Below are positions 42,059-51,014 of a stretch of 64,000 bases of DNA, in pieces. This DNA comes from Arcobacter siniprincipis. Its GTDB lineage: Bacteria; Campylobacterota; Campylobacteria; Campylobacterales; Arcobacteraceae. The DNA is taken from positions 1,736,001 through 1,800,000 of the forward strand of contig NZ_CP182343.1 in the NCBI RefSeq assembly GCF_048571125.1. The letters run 5' to 3'. The notes beneath the pieces are model-generated. The model saw only the letters and a program-made list of their open reading frames with translations. It was not told where the DNA came from and made no database searches. The first letter of the stretch is position 1; each line of letters opens with the position of its first letter. Made by a program: the position numbers and the translations under genes.

Positions 42059-43381
42059 TTAAAATATTGATAATAATACACCCGCCGCTACTGCAGAACC
42101 AATAACACCGGCAACATTTGGACCCATCGCATGCATCAATAACACATTTGATCTGTCATATTCCTGACCAACTTTACTAACAACTCTCGCTGCCATTGGT
42201 ACAGCACTAACACCTGCTGCTCCAATTAATGGATTAATTTGATTATCTTCAGAACTAAATTTATTCATAAGTTTAGCCATAAGTACACCAGCTGCAGTAC
42301 CTGCAGAAAATGCCAATAATCCAATAACCATAATCCCTAATGTATCTAACACTAGAAATTTATCCGCTGCTAATTTTGAACCAACTCCTAAACCTAAGAA
42401 GATAGTTACAATATTAATTAAAGAATTTTGCATTGTATCGGAAAGTCGCTCAACAACTCCTGATTGTTTTAAGAAATTTCCAAATGCAAATGCACCAATT
42501 AAAGGAGTTGATTCTGGAAGTACTAAAACAGCGAGCATTAAAATCAAAATAGGTAAAAAAAGTTTTTCTAATTTATGTACTTTTCTTAATTTTGGCATTT
42601 TAATTCTTCTCTCAGCATCAGTTGTAAGAGCTTTCATAATAGGAGGTTGAATAACAGGAACTAATGCCATATAAGAATATGCAGCAACAGCAATTGCACC
42701 TAACATCTCAGGAGCAAGTCTATTTGCAATAAAAATTGATGTAGGACCATCAGCTCCACCAATAATAGAAATAGCAGATGCAGTTTGTAAGTCAAATCCT
42801 ATCATAACTGCACCAACAAGTGATCCAAAAATACCAAATTGTGCGGCACCACCAAGTAGGGCAGCTTTTGGATTAGCTAAAAGTGGTGAGAAGTCTGTCA
42901 TTGCTCCAACACCCATAAAAATCAATAGTGGGAAAAATTCATTTGCTATTCCCATATTATAAATAATTCCTAACATCCCATGTTCACCACCCATGTGGGC
43001 CAAAGGAATATTCGCTAATAATCCACCAAAAGCAATAGGAAGAAGTAATAAAGGTTCAAACCCTTTTGCAATTGCTAGATAAAATAGTACAAAACAAATG
43101 ATAAACATTATAATTCTACCAAATGATTGTTCAAAAAATGTCATGGGTCTTTCATGAGCAGAATTTGGCTCTGAAGTCATAACATCATCACTTGGATTAA
43201 TTAAAGCATTAATACCTGTAGTATTAAAAAAAGAAACTACTAGTTGCCCAATAGTTTTAGAGTGATACTCTTTAGTTTTTGTTTGAGTTTCTGTCCCACT
43301 TTGGGTATCAGAAGCAAATGCATTTATGCTAAATATACACATAAGTGAAATTAACAAAGAAGCGATTAATTTTTTATTCAT
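42059..43381 (-). CDS. oadB: sodium-pumping oxaloacetate decarboxylase, beta subunit
   Basis: A 440-residue integral membrane protein that decarboxylates carboxybiotin and drives sodium across the inner membrane. The family signatures are GGADGPTSIFIANRL, the GxG-rich helices GLGVGSKL and the terminal HAMGPNVAGVIGSAVAAGV. Unlike the usual ~375–430-residue subunit it begins with a signal-like segment (MNKKLIASLLISLMCIFSINAFA) and a Thr/Gln-rich periplasmic stretch of about 60 residues before the first core helix. Encoded 21 bases after oadA. Confidence 0.95.
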   Translation of the reverse strand: MNKKLIASLLISLMCIFSINAFASDTQSGTETQTKTKEYHSKTIGQLVVSFFNTTGINALINPSDDVMTSEPNSAHERPMTFFEQSFGRIIMFIICFVLFYLAIAKGFEPLLLLPIAFGGLLANIPLAHMGGEHGMLGIIYNMGIANEFFPLLIFMGVGAMTDFSPLLANPKAALLGGAAQFGIFGSLVGAVMIGFDLQTASAISIIGGADGPTSIFIANRLAPEMLGAIAVAAYSYMALVPVIQPPIMKALTTDAERRIKMPKLRKVHKLEKLFLPILILMLAVLVLPESTPLIGAFAFGNFLKQSGVVERLSDTMQNSLINIVTIFLGLGVGSKLAADKFLVLDTLGIMVIGLLAFSAGTAAGVLMAKLMNKFSSEDNQINPLIGAAGVSAVPMAARVVSKVGQEYDRSNVLLMHAMGPNVAGVIGSAVAAGVLLSIF

Positions 43382-43402
43382 AAATTTTCTCCAATTTGTT
43401 TA

Positions 43403-45223
43403 TTAACCAATAATGGCAATAACTTGACCTTCTTCAACAGCTTCACTTTGAGTAACTAAGAAAGATTTTATTGTACCATCAACTGGCGCTTCAACATCAA
43501 TTTCCATTTTCATAGCTTCTAAAATCGCAACAACTTCACCTTTTGCAACTTTATCACCTACATTTTTAGTTATCTTCCAAACATTACCACTAACAGTAGC
43601 ACCTACTTCTACACCATCACCACTTGATACTGGTGCTGCAGCAGTTTGAGTCGTTGTTGTATTTTGCACAGGTGTTACTTGAATATCTGCATTTCCTTCT
43701 GCAACAGTTACATTAAATTTTTGTCCATCTACTACTACAGTATAGTTTCCAGTTGAATTACCCATAACTTTATTTTCTCCTAATTTACAATCTTTATCAT
43801 CTTCACATATATCTAAACTATTTTTTCTAACACTTAAAGGACTATTTCCTTTTAAAAATGAAATTCCTTTTTCATCACAAGCAGCTGCTATAAAGATATT
43901 TTCTTCAGTAGTTTCAATATTTTCTTCAACAAGTCTATTTTCCCAATATTTCATAGTTTTCTTTTCATCTCTATCTGAAATATCTAATGGATTTTCTTTT
44001 GTTGGTTTTAATTTTAATTTTTCTGCTGCTAATGCTACAACCTCGGCATCTGGTTCAACAGGAGTTTTACCAAAGTATCCAAGTACCATTTTCCCATAAC
44101 CAGGTGCTATTTGTTTCCATGGACCAAACATTACATTTGCATATGCTTGTTGCCAATAAAATTGAGAAACAGGAGTTACAGAAGTACCGTATCCACCTTT
44201 TTCAACAACTTCTCTCATAGCTTTTATAACTTCAGGAAATTTGTGTAAAGTACCATTATCTCTCATCATTTGAGTATTTGCAGTCAATGCACCACCTGGC
44301 ATTGGTGAGAAAGGAATCAAAGGAGAAACTTGAGTAGCTTCTGGTGGCATAAAGTAATCTTTTAAACAATCATTTAAAACTTCTTCATATTTTAGAATTT
44401 TTTCTATTTCTAAACCACCAAGATCATAATTCATTCCTTTAACTGCATGCATCATAGTTAAAATATCAGGTTGGCTAGTACCACCTGAAACTGGATTTGC
44501 AGCTAAATCAATACCATCAGCACCAGCATCAAGTGCAGCTAAATAACAAGATACACTAACCCCTGCTGTTTCATGAGTATGTAGTCTAATATGAGTATCT
44601 TCACCCACTAACTTTCTAGCCATTTTGATTGTATCAAAGATTTTTTGAGGAGAAGAAGTTCCTGAGGCATCTTTAAAACAAATAGAATCATAAGGAACAC
44701 CACTATCTAATATTTTTCTTAATGTTTTTTCGTAAAAAGGAACATCATGTGCACCAACACATCCTGGAGGTAAATCCATAAGTGTTACAACAACTTCATG
44801 GTTCAATCCATATTTTTTGATACATTCTGCTGAGTATTCAAGATTTTGAACGTCATTTAAAGCATCAAAATTTCTGATTGTTGTAGTCCCATGTTTAGCA
44901 AACATTTTGGCATGTAAATCAATAAGATCTCTTGATCCTGTATCTAACATAACAGTATTAATTCCACGAGCTAGAGTTTGTAAGTTTGCATCGGGGCCAA
45001 CTATTTCTCTAAATTTATCCATCATTTCAAATGCATTTTCTTGTAAATAGAAGAATAAAGATTGAAATCTTGCTCCTCCACCAAACTCAAAATGATTTAT
45101 ACCTGCCTCTTTTGCAGCTTCAACAGCTGGAAAAAAGTCATTCATTAAAACTCGCCCACCAAAAACTGATTGGAAACCATCCCTAAAAGTGGTATCCATT
45201 ATATCAATATATTTTTTTGACAT
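43403..45223 (-). CDS. oadA: oxaloacetate decarboxylase alpha subunit (biotin-containing)
   Basis: A 606-residue carboxyltransferase. The N-terminal barrel starts DTTFRDGFQSV, has the metal-binding HTHETAG and ISFLKG-type core; the C-terminal biotinyl domain has EAMKME with biotin Lys572. Between them is a Thr/Ala/Gln-rich flexible linker (about 520–540). It transfers the carboxyl of oxaloacetate to biotin, for OadB to decarboxylate. Some pyruvate carboxylase B subunits look similar, but the adjoining oadB and oadG fix the assignment. Confidence 0.95.
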   Translation of the reverse strand: MSKKYIDIMDTTFRDGFQSVFGGRVLMNDFFPAVEAAKEAGINHFEFGGGARFQSLFFYLQENAFEMMDKFREIVGPDANLQTLARGINTVMLDTGSRDLIDLHAKMFAKHGTTTIRNFDALNDVQNLEYSAECIKKYGLNHEVVVTLMDLPPGCVGAHDVPFYEKTLRKILDSGVPYDSICFKDASGTSSPQKIFDTIKMARKLVGEDTHIRLHTHETAGVSVSCYLAALDAGADGIDLAANPVSGGTSQPDILTMMHAVKGMNYDLGGLEIEKILKYEEVLNDCLKDYFMPPEATQVSPLIPFSPMPGGALTANTQMMRDNGTLHKFPEVIKAMREVVEKGGYGTSVTPVSQFYWQQAYANVMFGPWKQIAPGYGKMVLGYFGKTPVEPDAEVVALAAEKLKLKPTKENPLDISDRDEKKTMKYWENRLVEENIETTEENIFIAAACDEKGISFLKGNSPLSVRKNSLDICEDDKDCKLGENKVMGNSTGNYTVVVDGQKFNVTVAEGNADIQVTPVQNTTTTQTAAAPVSSGDGVEVGATVSGNVWKITKNVGDKVAKGEVVAILEAMKMEIDVEAPVDGTIKSFLVTQSEAVEEGQVIAIIG

Positions 45224-45228
45224 TAAAA

Positions 45229-45495
45229 TTAACCTTTTTGATTATTGTGATGTTGAATAGCTGCAGTAATAGCAGCAATCTTTTTTGCAGTAGTATCAGA
45301 TGTTGCAACACTAGGTTGAACTTTTCTAGCAGGTTTTATATTTTCTTTTTCAGGAAAATACTTTTTTATAAGCCCTGCTTGAGCTTTCAAAGCTAAAACC
45401 ATAATTATAAGGAAAGAAAAAACTATTCCCATTCCTAAAACCATAAATTTTAATGCTTCCATGACTAAATTTGTTTCCATATATTTCTCCGTCAA
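45229..45495 (-). CDS. oadG: oxaloacetate decarboxylase gamma subunit
   Basis: An 88-residue protein with one transmembrane helix (about 12–32: VLGMGIVFSFLIIMVLAL, the OadG hallmark GMGxVF), a cytoplasmic basic stretch and a C-terminal Ala/Thr/His-rich tail (TAAIQHHNNQ) like the metal-binding end of known gamma subunits that joins alpha to beta. It heads the operon; oadA follows after 5 bases. Confidence 0.92.
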   Translation of the reverse strand: MTEKYMETNLVMEALKFMVLGMGIVFSFLIIMVLALKAQAGLIKKYFPEKENIKPARKVQPSVATSDTTAKKIAAITAAIQHHNNQKG

Positions 45496-45597
45496 AACAC
45501 CGAATTCAAATTAAATTCTATAGTAATTAACCTTTGTTAAAATTAATTTTTTGGAAAATATATGTAAAATTTTAAAATTTACATTATTTATACATAT

Positions 45598-45693
45598 TTA
45601 CAATATTTTGTTACCATATTTGTATAATAAATAGTCTATTCTTTTTATAGCTCTTGAAATTGATGATTTTGTATCTAAAATGATTGTTTGCAT
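45598..45693 (-). CDS. possible 31-residue peptide
   Basis: Within the 294-base gap between oadG and the S24 repressor an ATG (45693) is preceded by AGGAG at good distance and opens a 31-codon frame (MQTIILDTKSSISRAIKRID…) ending TAA. The peptide is basic and could be a single amphipathic helix. It might be a real small protein or a leader peptide upstream of the oad operon, which lies on the same strand beginning about 100 bases further on. The ribosome binding site is the main support. Confidence 0.4.
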   Translation of the reverse strand: MQTIILDTKSSISRAIKRIDYLLYKYGNKIL

Positions 45694-45742
45694 GTTATTC
45701 TCCTATAAATATTTCAAATTTTAATATATTTTCATAAAACTA

Positions 45743-45771
45743 TTGAAAAATCTTTCATTTTGTAATATAAT
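45743..45771 (+). promoter_or_regulatory. sigma70 promoter of the S24 repressor gene
   Basis: TTGAAA (45743–45748), 17-base spacer, TATAAT (45766–45771), 18 bases before the ATG; AAAAAAGGAG is the ribosome binding site. The leader would be about 11 bases. Confidence 0.7.
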
Positions 45772-45789
45772 TTCAAAAAAGGAGACAAA

Positions 45790-46446
45790 ATGTTATTAGT
45801 AAATGAAATAATTGAAAGACTAAAAGATGTTTTAAGTACTGATGGTATCAAAGGGAAAATCTTTGACAAAGATGTTGCGGATGCACTAAGTTTATCACAA
45901 GCTAATTTTGCAACTATGAAAAATAGAAGTAGAATACCTTTTTCAAATATACTAGACTTTTGTGCAATAAAAAAGATTTCGATAAATTGGCTTTTATATA
46001 ATCAAAATCCTGGATCACTTGTGGACTCAACAGATAAATACTGGATAAAATATTTTCCGGAAATTTCAGTTAGTGCAGGGGGAGGGGCATATGATAGTGA
46101 TGAAAATTATGAGAATATTGAAGTTCCACCATATTTTGTAGATACTTTAGGTGGAGAGCAAAACTTAAAAAATATCGAAGCTATAAATGTAATTGGTGAC
46201 TCAATGGAGCCTACATTAAATTCAAATAATATTATCTTTGTAGATAAATCAATAAAAAGTGGATTTAGAGATGGGATCTATGCTTTTACAACTACTCATG
46301 GACTTTTTGTAAAAAGAATACAAAAAAGAGTTGATGGAAAACTTGATATTATTTCAGATAATAAAGACTATCCTGCTCAAGTTATGAAAATCGATGAATT
46401 AGAGGTTTTAGGTAAAGTTGTTGGCTCTTTTGGAATGGTATTCTAA
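45790..46446 (+). CDS. S24-family (CI/LexA-like) transcriptional repressor
   Basis: A 218-residue regulator. An N-terminal helix-turn-helix (about 5–72: KDVADALSLSQANFATMKNRSR … PFSNILDFC) of the phage CI type is followed by a LexA-like peptidase domain with the Ser138/Lys175 dyad (IGDSMEPT; GLFVKRIQ). The hinge contains SAGGGAY with a possible Ala96–Gly97 self-cleavage site. Such proteins derepress genes after DNA damage. No phage genes are nearby, so this is a chromosomal regulator or a relic. It overlaps the convergent MurF-like gene by 4 bases. Confidence 0.85.
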   Translation: MLLVNEIIERLKDVLSTDGIKGKIFDKDVADALSLSQANFATMKNRSRIPFSNILDFCAIKKISINWLLYNQNPGSLVDSTDKYWIKYFPEISVSAGGGAYDSDENYENIEVPPYFVDTLGGEQNLKNIEAINVIGDSMEPTLNSNNIIFVDKSIKSGFRDGIYAFTTTHGLFVKRIQKRVDGKLDIISDNKDYPAQVMKIDELEVLGKVVGSFGMVF

Positions 46447-47432
46447 AAGAGTTCTGCACTTTCATGCAAAGATAGCTTTAAAGTCTCTTCGACTTTAAAC
46501 TTATCATATCCCATTATATAAATTGCATTGAAATTTTCTTTTTTAATAACTTGTTTTAAATTATCTAAATTTTCTAAGACAATTTGGGCTTCATCTAAAC
46601 CTTCAATATAAATAGGACTTATGAATATAGTTTTACCATATTTATATTTTTTTTCTAAATATTTAATTTCATCTACCAGTAATTCTAAGTTTTTTTGACA
46701 AACAATGAACTTATTGCTCTTACCAAAATCTATTACATTTAAATATTTATCCACAAAAATAGGTTTAAAGTGCGTTAATTTCATTAGTTTATGAAAATCA
46801 ATATCTATATTTAAAAAATTGTAAACATCTAAAAATTGATTTATATAAAGTGATGGGATTTTTAGTTTGTTAAAATATTTTTCTTCATATGAAAATGATG
46901 TTTCAAATAACGAGTGTTCGATAAGATTATCAATTTTGTACTCTTTTGTAGAAAAAACTTTATAATTTGGATATATTTTTTTGATAAGCTCTTCATCTGC
47001 ACAAAAAAATATCTCTTCTTCACTTAGATTTTCCATAATTTTTGTACTTCTTAATAAATTAGAAGAGATAAGATGAATCTCTTTTTTTGAAGACTTATAT
47101 ATGTTTATTAAGTCATAAGTAACTTTATCACAATAATAAACTTCTAAATTAAGCGTAGAAAACTTAAATCTAAAAAGTTTGACTAAAGCTTGATAAACTG
47201 AGGGTACTTTTATCCAAGCAATTTCTTTATCTAACACTTCAATTTCAAAATCATAAACAATAGCAAAAGCACCATTTTGCATAGCAATTTCTATATCATC
47301 TTTATTTTTAACTAAAAATAAATCACCTTCAATTACTTTTTTTGGATCAGTTTTAATATTGTATATAAAAGAAATAGATGGAGAGTTTTGAAGCTCGCCA
47401 TCTATAATATCAATGATAGAAGAAATATTCAC
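46443..47432 (-). CDS. MurF/Mur-ligase-like protein without ATP-binding loop
   Basis: A 329-residue soluble protein. The first ~85 residues read like a Mur-ligase N-terminal domain (DPKKVIEGDLFLV … NGAFAIVYD…), and the end of the protein (SFSYEEKYFNKLKIPSLYINQF … FKPIF…) like the MurF middle and C-terminal parts. The central GxxGKT ATP loop and the YNANP-type motif are missing, and the protein is ~130 residues shorter than MurF, so it is unlikely to be a working ligase. It follows metG by 8 bases on the same strand. Resemblance is by eye; function unknown. Confidence 0.6.
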   Translation of the reverse strand: MNISSIIDIIDGELQNSPSISFIYNIKTDPKKVIEGDLFLVKNKDDIEIAMQNGAFAIVYDFEIEVLDKEIAWIKVPSVYQALVKLFRFKFSTLNLEVYYCDKVTYDLINIYKSSKKEIHLISSNLLRSTKIMENLSEEEIFFCADEELIKKIYPNYKVFSTKEYKIDNLIEHSLFETSFSYEEKYFNKLKIPSLYINQFLDVYNFLNIDIDFHKLMKLTHFKPIFVDKYLNVIDFGKSNKFIVCQKNLELLVDEIKYLEKKYKYGKTIFISPIYIEGLDEAQIVLENLDNLKQVIKKENFNAIYIMGYDKFKVEETLKLSLHESAELF

Positions 47433-47440
47433 AATATTTC

Positions 47441-49384
47441 TTAAGAGATTTTCGTTCCAGAAACTTTTGGTTTTTCAGGACGAACTAAATTTAAACCATT
47501 TTCATCACGAGCAGCTAGAAGCATACCTTCACTTATCATTCCCATTAGTTTTGCAGGTTTTAAGTTTGCTACAACACAAGCTTGTGTTCCCACAAGCTCT
47601 TGAGCACTGTAAGATTCTTTTATTCCAGCTAAAATTTGTCTATTTCTTCCTTCTCCTAAATCAACTTGAAGTTTTAAAAGTTTTTTAGATTTGGGAACTT
47701 CTTGGGCTTCTACTATAGTACCAATTTTTAAAGTAGTTTCAAAAAACTTATCAATTGTAATTAAATTATTTTCTTCTATAACTTCTTTTACTTCCTCTTT
47801 TTTAGTAGGTTGTGTAGCTACATCAGCAGGTTTTGCTTGCTCTAATAATAACTCTTCAATTCTTGGAAAAAGCTGTTCTATTTTTGTAATAGTAACATCT
47901 TCAAGTAATTCTTTATTTTCTATAATTTTTGTATAGTTTTCAGTATTTATTTCTACTCCTATACATTGAGCTATCTTAGAAATCTTTTCAGGCATAACTG
48001 AGTCTAAAAGTAGGGCAACTTTAGCCATAATATTAGTAATCAAAGCAACTAAAGCCATAGCTTCATCAACTTTTCCTTCTTTCATTTTACTCCAAGGTTC
48101 ATAATCAGCAATTGCTTTGTTTGCAATAGTTAAAACCTTCCAAATTTCTTCAAGATATCTATTTAATTGCATATTGTAAATATAATCTTTAAGTCCAGCT
48201 AAAATCTCATTTACTTCATCTAATTCTTTATTATGAAATTTAACTACATCTTTTGAAGTAACTTTATGTTCAAAATATTTTCCACTCATACCAATGATTC
48301 TATTAAGTAAATTTCCTAAGTCATTTCCTAAATCAGAGTTAATTCTATCCATCAAAGCTTTTTGAGAGAAATCACCATCTTGACCAAAAGGTACTTCTCT
48401 AAGCATAAAGTATCTAAAAGCATCAAGACCATAAGCATCTGCTACTTCTTTAGGATTTACCACATTCCCTTTTGATTTTGACATTTTATCACCATCTCTT
48501 GTCCACCAACCATGAGCTGCAATGTGTTTTGGCAATGGTAAATCTAATGACATCAAAAATGCTGGCCAATAAATAGCATGAAATCTTAAAATATCTTTTC
48601 CAACTAAATGAATATTTGCTGGCCAATATTCCATATTTTTATCATCTGTCCCATATCCAAGTGCTGTAATATAATTCAATAAGGCATCTAACCACACATA
48701 CATAACATGTTTTGGTTCATTTAATGATTCTGGTAATTTAACACCCCAATCAAATGATGTTCTAGATATAGACAAGTCTCTTAGTCCACTTTTTACAAAA
48801 TTTATAATTTCATTCTTTTTAGAACGAGGTAAGATACAGTCTGGATTTTCTCCATACCATTTTAGAAGTTTATCTTCATAAGCAGATAATTTAAAAAAAT
48901 AACTCTCTTCTTTTACTATATTTGTAGGTTTTCCACAATCAGGGCAGAACTCATCTTCTATTAATTGTTTTTCAGTAAAAAATGTCTCACATGACACACA
49001 ATAATAACCTTCGTACTCACCCTTGTAAATATCACCTTTGTTAAACATCTTTTCAAAGGCAAATTGAACACCAGTTTTATGTTCTTCATCAGTTGTTCTT
49101 ATAAACTTATCATAAGAAATATCAAAATCATCCCATAAAGCTCTAAATTTACCAGAAACTTCATCTGCATACTCTTTAGAAGTTTTACCTCTTAATTTTG
49201 CACTCTCTTCGATTTTTTGTCCATGTTCATCAGTACCTGTAAGTAAGAAAGTTTTATTACCAGTTAATCTTGAGTATCTAGCCAACATATCAGCGATGAT
49301 TGTAGTATATGCATGTCCTATATGTGCAACATCATTCACATAATAAATTGGAGTAGTAATATAAACATTTTTATGACAATTCAT
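47441..49384 (-). CDS. metG: methionyl-tRNA synthetase
   Basis: A 647-residue class I synthetase with intact motifs: HIGH at 21–24 (AHIGHAYTT), zinc-site cysteines CVSCETFF … CPDCGKP (about 128–148), and KMSKSKGN near residue 300. A C-terminal tRNA-binding (EMAP-II-like) domain begins around residue 545 (FFETTLKIGTIVEAQEVPKSKK). The intact class I motifs here contrast with the eroded ones in the GluRS-like gene 4 kb away. AAAGGTAAAA precedes the start. Confidence 0.97.
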   Translation of the reverse strand: MNCHKNVYITTPIYYVNDVAHIGHAYTTIIADMLARYSRLTGNKTFLLTGTDEHGQKIEESAKLRGKTSKEYADEVSGKFRALWDDFDISYDKFIRTTDEEHKTGVQFAFEKMFNKGDIYKGEYEGYYCVSCETFFTEKQLIEDEFCPDCGKPTNIVKEESYFFKLSAYEDKLLKWYGENPDCILPRSKKNEIINFVKSGLRDLSISRTSFDWGVKLPESLNEPKHVMYVWLDALLNYITALGYGTDDKNMEYWPANIHLVGKDILRFHAIYWPAFLMSLDLPLPKHIAAHGWWTRDGDKMSKSKGNVVNPKEVADAYGLDAFRYFMLREVPFGQDGDFSQKALMDRINSDLGNDLGNLLNRIIGMSGKYFEHKVTSKDVVKFHNKELDEVNEILAGLKDYIYNMQLNRYLEEIWKVLTIANKAIADYEPWSKMKEGKVDEAMALVALITNIMAKVALLLDSVMPEKISKIAQCIGVEINTENYTKIIENKELLEDVTITKIEQLFPRIEELLLEQAKPADVATQPTKKEEVKEVIEENNLITIDKFFETTLKIGTIVEAQEVPKSKKLLKLQVDLGEGRNRQILAGIKESYSAQELVGTQACVVANLKPAKLMGMISEGMLLAARDENGLNLVRPEKPKVSGTKIS

Positions 49385-49397
49385 TTTTTACCTTTAA

Positions 49398-49598
49398 TTA
49401 AAATTCAAATCCACCTGTAGAACCTTTGTTCATAGATTCATACACGGCTATAACATATTTTTTTCTTATTTCACAATCGAAAAACTTCTCACAAGGATTA
49501 CAAGAATCTAAACCAAAAGACTTTTGACACTCTTTTAATCCAACTATTCGCTCTTCTAAAGCTTCTTCCCAATGATCAGGATTTTGATTATTTTCCAT
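49398..49598 (-). CDS. small conserved cysteine-containing protein
   Basis: A 66-residue protein (MENNQNPDHWEEALEERIVG … DSCNPCEKFFDCEIRKKYV) with cysteines spaced like a small metal-binding site (LKEC … SCNPC … DC). No function known. I took ATG 49598 as start; a GTG two codons upstream (49604) is possible. The start lies within the end of fbp, and metG follows 13 bases later, so it is translated in the fbp–metG series. The gene order matches what I remember of C. jejuni. Confidence 0.75.
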   Translation of the reverse strand: MENNQNPDHWEEALEERIVGLKECQKSFGLDSCNPCEKFFDCEIRKKYVIAVYESMNKGSTGGFEF

Positions 49599-50436
49599 TT
49601 TCACTATAAACTTTTAAAACTCTATTAATCTCTTCTTTTGAACCAAAAAAACAAGGAGTTGTATCATGAATATGAGTAGTAGAAACTTCTAAAACTCTTT
49701 TAAAACCATCAACTGCTCCACCACCTGCTTTTTCATAAGTAAGGGCAAAAGGGAAAACTTCAAAAAGTTGTCTTAGTTTTCCTTTTGGTCTATCAGTAGT
49801 TCCTGGATATGAGAAAAGTCCACCACCTTTAAGAAGTATTTGATGAAGATCAGGAACCATTCCACCACTATATCTTAATCTATAACCATCATTAAAAATA
49901 TCATCAATCAATTGTTTATGAAAAGGAGCCCAGCAATTTTGTGTAGAACCTGGAGCATTTAATTTCCCTTTTTCATTCAACTTAATATCTTGAATAAATT
50001 TAAATTCCCCATTAAGTAATCTATACATTTTTACATCATCTGTTGTAATTACCATTTCAACTCTAGGTCCAAACACTACATAAACAGAAGCTACTATATT
50101 AGCAGCATTAAACTCATTTGAATAAATACCAAAAATAGAACCAACTGATAAGTTAACATCAACTAAAGAAGATCCATCTAAAGGATCATAAGCAATTAAA
50201 TACTTACCATCATCATGTAGATTTACAATATTTTCTTGTTCTTCGCTAACTATCGCTTTTATTGATTTAACTTTTGAAAATATCTTTTCAATAATTACAT
50301 CACTTTGGATATCAAGTTTTAATTGAGTATCTCCAGTTGAATTTTCTTGTTCACTTTTTCCTGTATCACCTGTCTCTATAAGATATTTTATCTTTATAGC
50401 TGATTCTTTTATAGCATCAAAAATTTCATTCATCAC
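49588..50436 (-). CDS. fbp: fructose-1,6-bisphosphatase, class 1
   Basis: A 282-residue gluconeogenic phosphatase. The metal and catalytic motifs are VSEEQENI (about 70) and AYDPLDGSSLVDVN (about 95–108), with the substrate part LRYSGGMVPDLHQIL and the C-terminal EKAGGGAVDGFKRVL. Slightly shorter than E. coli Fbp, as is usual in this group. It overlaps mobB by 4 bases. Together with pckA it points to an active gluconeogenic route. Confidence 0.96.
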   Translation of the reverse strand: MMNEIFDAIKESAIKIKYLIETGDTGKSEQENSTGDTQLKLDIQSDVIIEKIFSKVKSIKAIVSEEQENIVNLHDDGKYLIAYDPLDGSSLVDVNLSVGSIFGIYSNEFNAANIVASVYVVFGPRVEMVITTDDVKMYRLLNGEFKFIQDIKLNEKGKLNAPGSTQNCWAPFHKQLIDDIFNDGYRLRYSGGMVPDLHQILLKGGGLFSYPGTTDRPKGKLRQLFEVFPFALTYEKAGGGAVDGFKRVLEVSTTHIHDTTPCFFGSKEEINRVLKVYSENGK

Positions 50437-50936
50437 TTTACTCTTTTCGCATTTTGTTCAATCCATTCAATTATCTCTTCTGGATTATTTAAATCTAATT
50501 TTTTCATTCCTTCAGGAATATCTTTTATACTCTCATCAGTTGCAATTACATCTGTTACTTCAAAATAAGATTCTTCAATTTTATCCCTAAATATTGCTAT
50601 TCTTGGAAGAGGTAAAGTCTTAAGACCTTCAACTAACAAATAATCAAATTCTTCAAACATATTTATAATCTCTTCCAATGAAGAAGTTGTCTGTTTAAAC
50701 ATTGTAGTTCTAGTAGGCCCTACAACTGCAACATCTGCACCTGTTTGAAAAAACTTGAAAGAATCTTTTCCTTCTCTATCAAAGCTAGCCTTATCTTTAG
50801 GATCATGCTTTACTATGCAAACTTTGTATCCCATATCTTGAAGAATACTTGATACTTTTATTACTAATGTTGTTTTCCCACTATTTGAGGGACCTGTAAA
50901 TGCTACAGCCAAATGTTTTTTTGTATTTAATTTCAT
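50433..50936 (-). CDS. mobB: molybdopterin-guanine dinucleotide biosynthesis adaptor
   Basis: A 167-residue GTP-binding protein thought to help MobA attach GMP to molybdopterin. The P-loop GPSNSGKTT is at about 15–23, then VCIVKHDPKDKASFDREGKDSFKF and LLVEGLKTLPLPRIAIFR, both MobB signatures. mobA is not in the window. The neighbouring lipoprotein gene diverges from it across 78 bases. Confidence 0.93.
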   Translation of the reverse strand: MKLNTKKHLAVAFTGPSNSGKTTLVIKVSSILQDMGYKVCIVKHDPKDKASFDREGKDSFKFFQTGADVAVVGPTRTTMFKQTTSSLEEIINMFEEFDYLLVEGLKTLPLPRIAIFRDKIEESYFEVTDVIATDESIKDIPEGMKKLDLNNPEEIIEWIEQNAKRVK

Positions 50937-51014
50937 TTTGGGATTTTATCTAAATGATGGTTAAAGTATCTTTAGTGTAAAATCACGAACTTATTATATA
51001 AATTTGGAGAATTT

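Noticed and set aside
45553..45583. Near-palindrome of A and T in the oadG–repressor gap as an operator
   Set aside because: Symmetry is imperfect and made almost only of A/T; not distinguishable from background.
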